Source: Chitinophaga cymbidii (lineage in GTDB: Bacteria; Bacteroidota; Bacteroidia; Chitinophagales; Chitinophagaceae). From it: 64,000 bases of DNA. Each line of letters begins with the position of its first letter. The stretch's first letter is position 1. Shown piece after piece: positions 24,399 to 32,172 of the stretch. Made by a program: the position numbers and the translations under genes. The DNA lies in the NCBI RefSeq assembly GCF_007992715.1, contig NZ_BKAU01000001.1:992001-1056000 (forward strand). Direction: 5' to 3'. Under the pieces are notes generated by a model that saw only the letters and a list, made by a program, of their open reading frames with translations, made no database searches and was not told the origin of the DNA.

Positions 24399-25214
24399 TT
24401 AACCGATTTTTGTTTTCTTTGAAAGATCAGGGGTTTTTTCCTGTGCATTAAGGAGCTTTCCTGCAGCAGTCAGATTACGTTTGGGCGCATCCTCACTTTC
24501 TCCCGGCTTCACGGTAAATTTTTGATTATTGGATATCTTGCCCTTATTCTGCTCGAATTTAATTTTCTGGCCTTCTTTATCTCGCACTTCAATCACGCCG
24601 ATATTGGGTTTGGCAATAAGCGACACACGCTCCTTGACACCGTCTGGTTTTTTCACGACGGCCATACCAGGGTTTCCCTGTTTCATTTCGCTGATCAACT
24701 TCTCCTTGTCATCCCTGCTCAGATTTTGTAAAGGAAGCTTACCCAGCTCGACGACAAGATTAAAGTGCGTGGTATTATCGTAGTAGCTACGAAGAATGCC
24801 ATTGTCATTGTCATCCTTTCGGGTCAGGTCAATGGTGGACCATCTGCCGACCCTTTCTCCCTCTTTCATAAACTCACGATAGACAAAGAGGTGTCCGTCC
24901 GCCTTGTTCATCATATTATACATCTCATCGGCAGTATAACCGTTTTGGGCATAGAGGCTGAACTTGTGCGTTTGGGGGTCCTCATTTTCCCGGCTAATGG
25001 TGGCGCTGATGTTATTGAGATAGTACCTGTCATCCTTCTTCACCAGTTCAAGATCATATTTCATTTGATCACTTCCGAATGTGCCCGTAGCATTCAATAT
25101 GATACTATCGCCACCTTTCTTCATTTTAGCAAACAGTTCATCGTCCAATACACCGCCAAAGCCTAACCTTGGTAATACTTGTTCTGTTAAAAACACATAA
25201 TTTTCACCGTTCAT
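24399..25214 (-). CDS. mobilizable-element protein, possibly DUF3945-like
   Basis: 271 aa, soluble and charged. Features include LNATGTFGSDQMKYDLELVKKDDRYYLNN, a mid-region with LQNLSRDDKEKLISEMKQG, and a lysine-rich tail. The pattern recalls DUF3945-type proteins that accompany Bacteroidota conjugative and mobilizable elements, but I cannot confirm the family. It is the last gene of the minus-strand mobilization run, 26 bases after the coupling protein gene, and ends at a strong terminator. Confidence 0.4.
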   Translation of the reverse strand: MNGENYVFLTEQVLPRLGFGGVLDDELFAKMKKGGDSIILNATGTFGSDQMKYDLELVKKDDRYYLNNISATISRENEDPQTHKFSLYAQNGYTADEMYNMMNKADGHLFVYREFMKEGERVGRWSTIDLTRKDDNDNGILRSYYDNTTHFNLVVELGKLPLQNLSRDDKEKLISEMKQGNPGMAVVKKPDGVKERVSLIAKPNIGVIEVRDKEGQKIKFEQNKGKISNNQKFTVKPGESEDAPKRNLTAAGKLLNAQEKTPDLSKKTKIG

Positions 25215-25240
25215 ACTTCACATTTTTATAGTTAAAAAAA

Positions 25241-27247
25241 TTACACACTTTTCCCGGTGGCAGGAGTTGCGGGGTTCTTGGGTGTTTTAATGAGATGTTG
25301 GAGTGACGGGTGATTCCTGATCTTGTCCATCTCGGTATTGATAATGTGGCGCACATCGCTTTTGATGCGATGAAAATTTTCCATCACTGTACGCTCGTCC
25401 ATTTCTCGAATCTGCGGTATCGGCTGATAATGCTCTTCTTCTGCTCTGATAGCTTCAATATCATTGATGATGCGGCAATGGAAGACTTTGTTTCTAATGG
25501 GATCATCCGGGGTATCAGAAACGGCGCCAACAAACTCACCGGAACTCAAATTTGAAATGCGCGATATAGGAATGGCGCTATCCAGTTGCGTGGATTTACT
25601 AAGAGAAGTATCGCTGGCATTAATCGAAAGCGATTCCTTTTGCTGGTTGATCTTTCCAATGCGTTCACTTAATGTCTTGGCGCTTTCTCCCAATACCTGT
25701 CCACTGATTATATTGCCGCAAATGTTCATAATCACTTCAGCCTGCTCCTTGCCGTAATCCCTTACTAACTGCGACATATCCTGCACTCCGACGAGCACGC
25801 CAATTTTATTCGATCTGGCAGTACTTATCAAATCCACGCTGGCTGTAAGGCTGGGGTACTCATCATAAATAAGCGCGCAAGGGCGTTGGTTTTTCCTGTT
25901 GATTAGCTTATGCATTCTTTCTACGTATAAGCTCAACACTGCCCCATACGTGCTTTGTTTGACAGGGTTGTTCCCAACACAAACGATTTTGGGATGTTCG
26001 GGATTATTAATATCCAGCGTAAAGTCATTCCCTGACAGGACATAGTACAAGGAAGGGGAAACAAGCCGGGCAAGCGAAATTTTAGCGCTCGCAATCTGCC
26101 CCTCGAGTTGTTCAGCTGCACCTCGTAAATAGGCGCTTATAAAGGGATTGATCAATACCTCTATATCCAGCTCCAGCGACAAAACAGGGAAAAGTTCATC
26201 ATAATCTACCTGGGCAAGTTCGATGGCATGGGGAAGCGTACAGTACTTCCCGTTGTCATATTTTCGCAAAAACCAAAAGATGGCGGTAACAAAGAGGATA
26301 CAACTCTCCACGAAAAAATCGCCAGATTTTTTTATAAAGTCCCTATTTAGCGCTTGCATCAATGTTCTGCTGCTTTCGGTGGCATCCGTGAGATCGATCA
26401 TTGTTTCGGGATACAGTACGTTACAGCGATGCGTTCTGGTAAGATCATCGAAATTGATGATATAGAGTCGCGGCGGAACCGGGTAGGTATGCCCGTACCG
26501 TAGTGCATGATTGTATAAAATGAGCGTGAGGTCCGGAAACTTGAAGTCGTATAGGAAGAAACAAAATTGCTTCTGTACCAGTTGGGTAATATAATTGCGA
26601 ACAACCCAAAAACTCTTACCACTTCCGGGGGTTCCGGCCACTATGCATGCGCGAAAAACCTGAATATTAATCCATCCTTTTCTTTTTCTACCCTGGAATA
26701 CATATTCCGTAGGTAAGTTTACCGTGTAAGGAGAGCTCAGGCAACGTTCTTCCTGGGGGAAGGATTCATTGTAATCGTTGAATATATCTTTATCCCGACG
26801 ATTGTTCAGCAGCCGGGTGATTTTCGTTCCCCCTGTTAAGATAAGCAGGAAGCCCATGCCGGTGACACTGATATACAACCCGGCTAGCGTTGCCGGCGCT
26901 GCCCTCACTTCCAGTAAGAAAGATGAGGCGAAGAAAAAGAGCAGCCCGGTACTGAGGTAGAGAACAATGGGTTTGGCCGAAAGGTGATCGCTTTTCTTTC
27001 CTTTTACGCCGATCAGGGAAACCGTAAGTAATAATAGAACAGAAAGTTTAGGTTTATTCACCCCCTGTAACCCTGAAAAGTTTTGCGACAGGTTATAAAC
27101 TATCTTGTTCACTAGGGGAACAGATAAACCCCTCTCCGCCAGAGCAGGGAAACAAACACTATAAAAATGGAGCAAAAGCAGTAGGATGCTTCCGAATCGT
27201 AGTAGATCAAGAATTTTACTTAATGCCTGTATATTTTCTGTTTGCAT
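25241..27247 (-). CDS. VirD4/TraG-type conjugative coupling protein (MobC of Bacteroidota elements)
   Basis: 668 aa. About four N-terminal membrane helices in residues 15-140. Walker A GTPGSGKS at 205-212, Walker B-like CALIYDEYPSL near 450, and downstream motifs GVLVGVQDMSQLVRDYG and NICGNIISGQVLG typical of the TraD/TraG ATPase. The protein links the relaxosome to a type IV secretion channel. Its presence next to the relaxase makes the element independent for coupling, though no channel genes are present in the window. Confidence 0.85.
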   Translation of the reverse strand: MQTENIQALSKILDLLRFGSILLLLLHFYSVCFPALAERGLSVPLVNKIVYNLSQNFSGLQGVNKPKLSVLLLLTVSLIGVKGKKSDHLSAKPIVLYLSTGLLFFFASSFLLEVRAAPATLAGLYISVTGMGFLLILTGGTKITRLLNNRRDKDIFNDYNESFPQEERCLSSPYTVNLPTEYVFQGRKRKGWINIQVFRACIVAGTPGSGKSFWVVRNYITQLVQKQFCFFLYDFKFPDLTLILYNHALRYGHTYPVPPRLYIINFDDLTRTHRCNVLYPETMIDLTDATESSRTLMQALNRDFIKKSGDFFVESCILFVTAIFWFLRKYDNGKYCTLPHAIELAQVDYDELFPVLSLELDIEVLINPFISAYLRGAAEQLEGQIASAKISLARLVSPSLYYVLSGNDFTLDINNPEHPKIVCVGNNPVKQSTYGAVLSLYVERMHKLINRKNQRPCALIYDEYPSLTASVDLISTARSNKIGVLVGVQDMSQLVRDYGKEQAEVIMNICGNIISGQVLGESAKTLSERIGKINQQKESLSINASDTSLSKSTQLDSAIPISRISNLSSGEFVGAVSDTPDDPIRNKVFHCRIINDIEAIRAEEEHYQPIPQIREMDERTVMENFHRIKSDVRHIINTEMDKIRNHPSLQHLIKTPKNPATPATGKSV

Positions 27248-27282
27248 ACATTCACATTTTCAACTTCACTTTCCATGTATAC

Positions 27283-28527
27283 CTAGTTTCCTGTATTTCT
27301 CTTTTTCTTCTTCTTTTTCCTTAAAAATTCATTAGAAGAGCTAATGTTCTGGTTTTCCTCCGCCCACATACCTTTCAATATGGTAATAGCGTAATGCGGT
27401 ATATGAATTTGTTTGTCAAATGGTCTGTGTTGATGCGCTGCGCTTTCTACCGTTACGCTCTCACCATCAATGGCATTATTGGGTGCCAACTTGTTTTGTA
27501 GCACTGCGACAGAAAGTTCAATATCCTTTTCAGTCAGCACGATTTTCTTAAAATGGTCTACCAGGAGCACATTTAGGATCATCCCTTCTTCATCCCTTAT
27601 AATGCTGCATTGTATCTTTTTTTTATCGAGCGTTCGTACAAAATCATTTTCAGTCATCCGGCCGCTTTTCGATAAAACAGTTGCTACTACCTTTTTGGCA
27701 TGGCCGGTATACAAATGCTTACGATGGCACTCCTTATCAAATTTTGCTTGCAGGTTTTTCAATGTCGGTTCAAAATGGAAGGCACTGGCTTTAATGGGTA
27801 TGCCTTCTTTTCTGCCGCGGTCATTAATGATCGAATAGGTAAGCCCACCGTTGTTCCGAATACGACTGCCTTCTTTGCCAGGATCTGCTGTTATATTTTT
27901 TAAAGCGAGGAGGGTATTGAACTCCGATAATGAGGTAAAATGGTAATAGGCCAGTACCTGTTCCACTACCCGTGCTATCTCACTTTTCGTTTCCTTTTCG
28001 CCGTAAATAGCCGCACGGATATCGGCTGGCGCTATTTCATTTCTTTTTTCTTTTCCCCTGCCTTCCGCGATCACGAGGCCATATTCCTGTTCCATTGCTT
28101 TTCGAGCCGGCTCTGACTTCCTGATGCCGATATAGCTCAGGTTCATTTGCCGACCATTCGGTTTAATCGACGTGGTAACGATATGCAGATGGGGGTGAAC
28201 GGTATCTGTGTGTTTATATACCAGGTATGGCTGCGCTGAAAAGCCAATGCGGCTCATATAATCCCATGCGAGCTGCTGCATTTTCTCTGTATCCAGGATA
28301 TCGTCAGGTGAAAAGCTCAGGAAGATGTGAAGCGTTTTTTTGGTGATATGCTGGTTTCTGTCATTCATGCGTTGAAAACGATGGAGTTTCTCATAAAACC
28401 CGAGATCCTCCAGCTCACAGCCAAACCGGGAAGCCAGGATCAATTCGGCATGACCGGCATTTACCTTATGTTCATTATAACTAAGCACGTTTCTCAAATT
28501 TTCAACTGGTCTTATTTTGACAAACAT
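27283..28527 (-). CDS. relaxase (MobB-like, MOBP group)
   Basis: 414 aa. The N-terminal domain carries a Tyr candidate for nicking at residue 17 (NVLSYNEHKV) and the metal-binding histidine motif KHTDTVHPHLHIV (residues 105-117). GRQMNLSYIGIRKSEPARKAMEQEYGL follows as usual in Bacteroidota MobB proteins. The C-terminus is lysine-rich. The protein nicks oriT and leads the strand into the recipient. The start overlaps the mobA-like gene by 16 bases, so the two are probably translationally coupled. Confidence 0.85.
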   Translation of the reverse strand: MFVKIRPVENLRNVLSYNEHKVNAGHAELILASRFGCELEDLGFYEKLHRFQRMNDRNQHITKKTLHIFLSFSPDDILDTEKMQQLAWDYMSRIGFSAQPYLVYKHTDTVHPHLHIVTTSIKPNGRQMNLSYIGIRKSEPARKAMEQEYGLVIAEGRGKEKRNEIAPADIRAAIYGEKETKSEIARVVEQVLAYYHFTSLSEFNTLLALKNITADPGKEGSRIRNNGGLTYSIINDRGRKEGIPIKASAFHFEPTLKNLQAKFDKECHRKHLYTGHAKKVVATVLSKSGRMTENDFVRTLDKKKIQCSIIRDEEGMILNVLLVDHFKKIVLTEKDIELSVAVLQNKLAPNNAIDGESVTVESAAHQHRPFDKQIHIPHYAITILKGMWAEENQNISSSNEFLRKKKKKKRNTGN

Positions 28528-28901
28528 GATTTGCTCAATTTTGAAATAAGGCTGATAGCCTTGTCCACTTTGCTTTCCATCTTTATGTACCGCGCCAGTC
28601 CTATCTTTGCGTAAAATCGCTTCCTTTCCTCTTCAGGGTAGGTGTTGAAATAACGGGTGATCTGGTTGATATTGACGCCGATGGCCTTGATCTCCGCTCG
28701 TAGGGAGGCAAGTTCTTCCAGTACCAGCTCCATCGTTTCATCGTGTATATAGGTTTTTACCGGCCGGTTGTGGATAATAGTGCGAACCAGCCCCGCCAGC
28801 GTTTCATCCCTGGTTTGTTGCAGGAGTCCATGCAGTTGATCGTAGGCGCGCTTGTTGATGCGCGTCATGATGGGATACTCCAATCGTTCTTTTGTCTTCA
28901 T
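28512..28901 (-). CDS. mobilization accessory protein (MobA/MobC relaxosome type)
   Basis: 129 aa. N-terminal ribbon-helix-helix-like region (YPIMTRINKRAYDQLHGLL) and the conserved SLRAEIKAIGVNINQITRYFN segment typical of relaxosome accessory proteins that bend oriT DNA for the relaxase. It overlaps the relaxase start. The putative oriT lies directly upstream. Confidence 0.75.
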   Translation of the reverse strand: MKTKERLEYPIMTRINKRAYDQLHGLLQQTRDETLAGLVRTIIHNRPVKTYIHDETMELVLEELASLRAEIKAIGVNINQITRYFNTYPEEERKRFYAKIGLARYIKMESKVDKAISLISKLSKSCLSK

Positions 28902-28920
28902 AAGCTCCTTTTTCTATGAA

Positions 28921-29099
28921 GGATCTGTTGCGATCTCGCTATTGCTGACTGCGCCAGCAGCGGTGTTGATTACAACACCACATCTTGCCGTGCGCAACCA
29001 AGAGAGAGGTGCACGGCTCCCCTCCATCGTCGGAATGGGAGTAACCGCCCTTACGGGCTCTAAGGTGAGGTAGGGTTATTGGTCGTCCCTCGGTGTTTA
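28921..29099. other. putative origin of transfer (oriT) region
   Basis: A 198-base gene-free stretch upstream of the mobA-like gene. It contains a perfect hairpin at 28962-28979 (GGTGTTG/CAACACC, ATTA loop) and a second inverted repeat further right (GCCGTGC ... GCACGGC, about 28986-29020). Position and structure fit an oriT; the nick site is not identified. Confidence 0.45.
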
Positions 29100-29534
29100 T
29101 TATTTGATACGCCTTGAGGTGCCTGCTGCTAGGTTTCTTTCCTGTAGTGTAAATAGTTCTTTTAGTTGCTCTTGTTCTTTGCTTTCGATATAGTTTATTT
29201 TATGCTCAAAATCAATTAATGCTTCTTGTCTTGTTGCCAGTCCTTTTAATGTATGCCAATAGTTTCCATATAATATTTCGCCATTGGGAAATGCTGGATT
29301 AAACCTTTTAAGTAAGATGGTAATATTATGGATCGTTGAAGTTCTTGTTAGCGCCTGAATCTCGACGTGCGCCTCAATGACTGTTTGTGTCTTGCAATGA
29401 TCCAACAGCTTGATGCTTTCTGAGAATATGCGGTAAGAAGGATCACCGGCCGCCGTTTCAATAAGATCCTTGTAGGTATAACCCAGCGCTTCCAGGTTCT
29501 CTTTTAGTTTACTATCTGCTAAGGTTTCTGACAT
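29100..29534 (-). CDS. uncharacterised mobilizable-element protein
   Basis: 144 aa, soluble, mostly helical, with YTYKDLIETAAGDPSYRIFSESI and a Gln/Glu-rich coiled-coil-like C-terminus (about 105-135). No family recognised. Codirectional with the mob genes and separated from them by the putative oriT. Confidence 0.45.
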   Translation of the reverse strand: MSETLADSKLKENLEALGYTYKDLIETAAGDPSYRIFSESIKLLDHCKTQTVIEAHVEIQALTRTSTIHNITILLKRFNPAFPNGEILYGNYWHTLKGLATRQEALIDFEHKINYIESKEQEQLKELFTLQERNLAAGTSRRIK

Positions 29535-29580
29535 GCTGTATTCGTTATGTGATGTGACATTCGGTTTCGGGAATCGTGTT

Positions 29581-30024
29581 TCACTTAAAACTTTTGTTCT
29601 TCCTTCCCGCCTTGTGTTTCTCCCTTTGGCTGAACTTTTCCTGTATTTTCTCTAGCCGTACCTTCTCCAGTACTTCCTTTCTGATCTGGTCTTTTGTGGG
29701 GAAAGCCCCGTTATCCCTTAAATAAGTGTTTCCGATCACCGTCACTCCTTCCAACTTTCGAGTTGTTTCCAGCTGACAAGAGGCATTGATGGAATGTAGA
29801 TACTGTACGCCATCCGCATCATTTCTTCCCACAATGAAAATATATCCGATTTCATCCGGATCACTGTATATATCATCCAGAATAATGGCGTTGGGAATTT
29901 TCATTCCTTCAACGATCAGTTCGGGAGTGGGTTCCCCGGAGGAAAGGAAATCCTGGTAATTGTGAAATCCGAGTTCCTGAAACTGCCGCTCTATCTGCTC
30001 ATCTATATATTTGTTCTTGGTCAT
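29581..30024 (-). CDS. uncharacterised mobilizable-element protein
   Basis: 147 aa. N-terminal half acidic (ERQFQELGFHNYQDFLSSGEPTP), a middle strand-rich part (IGYIFIVGRNDADGVQYLHSINASC) and a very basic C-terminus (EKHKAGRKNKSFK). A LGF-NYQDFL/LGY-YKDLI-type segment near the N-terminus resembles one in the following gene. No recognised domain. Confidence 0.45.
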   Translation of the reverse strand: MTKNKYIDEQIERQFQELGFHNYQDFLSSGEPTPELIVEGMKIPNAIILDDIYSDPDEIGYIFIVGRNDADGVQYLHSINASCQLETTRKLEGVTVIGNTYLRDNGAFPTKDQIRKEVLEKVRLEKIQEKFSQREKHKAGRKNKSFK

Positions 30025-30204
30025 TTAGCGAAATTTTGATGATTTTTCGGATACCGTATTTCGTGATGGAAATGGATGATCTTTCAGACAATGATGCTTA
30101 TTGGTGATTTTGCCTAAACACACCCTAATTCCATTAGCTCCCTTAATACCCCTGGGGAGAAATGTATTTTCATATCTTGTACTATTACGTAAAACGGCGC
30201 ATCG

Positions 30205-30639
30205 TTACCTTCTCCGGTTTTTTTGTCCGGCAGGTGCTTGTCGCAACGTTTCCAACTGGTAATCGTTTTTTAGTTGCTTTTTATATTGCTTCAAATATAT
30301 TTTGGCCACTTCGCTTGCTCTGTATAGGGTAGCCGGATCATGGCATATCACAATTTTCTCTGTCATGAGCCGGTTGGCGATAAATTGAATCAGCGAGCCT
30401 TTGTCCTCCTTTTTTTTAAGATTGATATACCGCCATTTGCCATTGTCCATAAACAGGTGGATCAACTGATTGTCATCTCTTCTATAACCCAGCCGGCCGA
30501 ATCTGGTATAACCGTTTTTTTCCAGGACATGCGGAAATACGTTGGTATCTGATATTTGTTTCATCACTCGTCCAAACTCCCGAATGTTCCCGCTAGGGAA
30601 TGTCTTTTCAAAATCCTCGTTTCCGTTTTTAAAGAGCAT
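30205..30639 (-). CDS. primase N-terminal-like protein of a mobile element
   Basis: 144 aa. The run LEKNGYTRFGRLGYRR ... GKWRYINLKKKEDKGSLIQFIANRL resembles the N-terminal CHC2-derived domain (without zinc ligands) of toprim/primase proteins in Bacteroidota mobile elements, where a phrase like 'GTIIDFVQNR' follows. Toprim itself is absent, so it is either a stand-alone domain or a truncated gene. The call is tentative. Confidence 0.4.
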   Translation of the reverse strand: MLFKNGNEDFEKTFPSGNIREFGRVMKQISDTNVFPHVLEKNGYTRFGRLGYRRDDNQLIHLFMDNGKWRYINLKKKEDKGSLIQFIANRLMTEKIVICHDPATLYRASEVAKIYLKQYKKQLKNDYQLETLRQAPAGQKNRRR

Positions 30640-30708
30640 GTCAAGCGATATTTAAATAAAAGGGGTCAGTTAGTTAGGCCAGCGATGAATGTCTACAATC
30701 AAGCATAG

Positions 30709-30972
30709 TTACAGCTTCTGACCACTGGCCCCTGTCGGCTCCGCTTTTCTGGATACGGAACTACCGGGTTTTGAACCAGGCGCCGGTAGCTGCAACAGTT
30801 TATTGGGATTGATGCTGCTCACTTGCAGGGCCATTAATATTGAATTCTCTGAAAACAACTGCGGGAAAAGAGCCTTCAGACAATTAATCTCGGTCTGTTC
30901 CATATTTCTGCTCGTGCTGGCTGTTGCATCATATACGGACCAGGTGTTGGAAAACTTACAGATATAATACAT
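30709..30972 (-). CDS. uncharacterised small protein
   Basis: 87 aa starting MYYICKFSNTWSVYD, with a Pro/Gly/Ser-rich tail. No family recognised. It lies within the minus-strand replication/mobilization run and shares its direction. Confidence 0.35.
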   Translation of the reverse strand: MYYICKFSNTWSVYDATASTSRNMEQTEINCLKALFPQLFSENSILMALQVSSINPNKLLQLPAPGSKPGSSVSRKAEPTGASGQKL

Positions 30973-31061
30973 GCGTTATAATTTTCTGCTTTTAGAATTA
31001 TTTTGGTAGTTAAAGCCCAGTCGTTCGAAGCTTTCTTTTAGAATATCATCATCATTTCTCA

Positions 31062-31319
31062 TTAGTGAATATCCTTGTTGAAGCGCCACGGCTCATATTT
31101 AAATACGTCAGCGATCCAATGATAGGCGATATGCTTCCATTTTTTGAAGGATGCTCCGTTTTTGTTCTTCCAGCCTTTTTTCTCATAAAAGAAGAAAAAG
31201 CACTCCGCTTCAGCGGCGGACAGCCCTTTCTGGCTAAAGTAAATCCTTACCTCATCTATGCTGGGGGGCATACATCGTGTCACGTCTGTAAAATTTCCAG
31301 GGTCACAAATTACCCGCAT
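31062..31319 (-). CDS. replication-type small protein
   Basis: 85 aa. PSIDEVRIYFSQKGLSAAEAECFFFFYEKKGWKNKNGASFKKWKHIAYHWI follows a pattern I know from phage and plasmid replication proteins of Bacteroidota (DEV..YF...G....A..F...Y...GW......W...A..W). A role in replication or its control is inferred. It ends 2 bases before the HTH gene. Confidence 0.4.
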   Translation of the reverse strand: MRVICDPGNFTDVTRCMPPSIDEVRIYFSQKGLSAAEAECFFFFYEKKGWKNKNGASFKKWKHIAYHWIADVFKYEPWRFNKDIH

Positions 31320-31321
31320 AG

Positions 31322-31660
31322 CTATTTTGTTTTAAAGAGTTTACTATAATCCCGCTTTTGAGCTTCAAGAGCAGCATCTACGTCCTCTGCGTTATAATAG
31401 ATGATGCCACCTATCCGGCTAAATGGTATGGTGCCATTACTTCTAAGTGTCTGTAGTGTTCCGCTGGATATGTTGAGAATCTTTTTCACTTCATATGTTT
31501 TTAGCCATTTTTTGGGGGAAGTCTCCACATGGCGGGAGAACATCGCCTGCATCGCAACTAGCAGCTCCTTCTTGAACTCCTGTAAATCGTCCAGGGTTAC
31601 CAGCCTTTGCAGGTCGGCTGGTCTGAACCCCGAACGTTCTAATACGCGCACTTTACTCAT
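31322..31660 (-). CDS. excisionase/MerR-like helix-turn-helix protein
   Basis: 112 aa from the ATG at 31660 (a TTG at 31684 would add eight residues). The core KKWLKTYEVKKILNISSGTLQTLRSNGTIPFSRIGGIIYYNAEDVDAALEA is the HTH_17-type winged helix used by excisionases and by regulators of Bacteroidota mobile elements. It is the first gene of the mobilization run and is divergent from the five-gene operon, so it may regulate both. Confidence 0.75.
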   Translation of the reverse strand: MSKVRVLERSGFRPADLQRLVTLDDLQEFKKELLVAMQAMFSRHVETSPKKWLKTYEVKKILNISSGTLQTLRSNGTIPFSRIGGIIYYNAEDVDAALEAQKRDYSKLFKTK

Positions 31661-31884
31661 TGCTACACCATTTTCATACAGCAAATATGGGGTAGAAAAA
31701 AAGTGAGTTTTCAGAGTAGGGGCAGAGGCTCGGTAAAATAATTATTGGGGAATGGGAGCTTTATAAGGGAGGGGGTGGGTGCTACTTCTTATAGTTTTTC
31801 ATACTTTTTGGGGAAGGCTGTTTTTGGGGGATTGGATTTTTAAAGCTCGCAGATTGGGTTATGTTTAACTCTGTTTGTCGTCAT

Positions 31885-32100
31885 AGATGCCCCCAAAATC
31901 AATATCCACCATGAAAAGCCTATTTTCTGCAAAAAATAGCCTTCTTTTGCATACATAGTAAATTTATGCTAAATATTTTAGTATAAATTTACTAATTTTA
32001 TTGTTTTAAGTGATATCGTGTTTTATTGGCTTACCTGGTTGGGCAATAAATTCCGATTTAAAATTGGATGGTTTAGGGAGATGTCCCCAAAATCCATTTA
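31885..32100. promoter_or_regulatory. control region with direct repeats flanking a long palindrome
   Basis: AGATGCCCCCAAAATCAAT (31885-31903) and AGATGTCCCCAAAATCCAT (32079-32097) are direct repeats. A related inverted GGGGG box lies near 31821-31830. Between them is the palindrome at 31956-31994 and a smaller hairpin CTATTTT/AAAATAG. The 488-base gap holds no gene. Confidence 0.45.
31956..31994. promoter_or_regulatory. 39-base AT-rich palindrome
   Basis: Arms TAGTAAATTTAT and ATAAATTTACTA pair perfectly over 12 bases; a G-T step and a further CTAAA/TTTAG pairing continue inward. It is placed between the excisionase-like gene and the five-gene operon, a likely operator or recombination-protein site. 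Confidence 0.55.
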
Positions 32101-32172
32101 AAAAAATTCCTTCAAAAAGGTATTAAACAAGATAGATGAGGATTTTTAAAAAATATATTTTTTATCAAGAGT

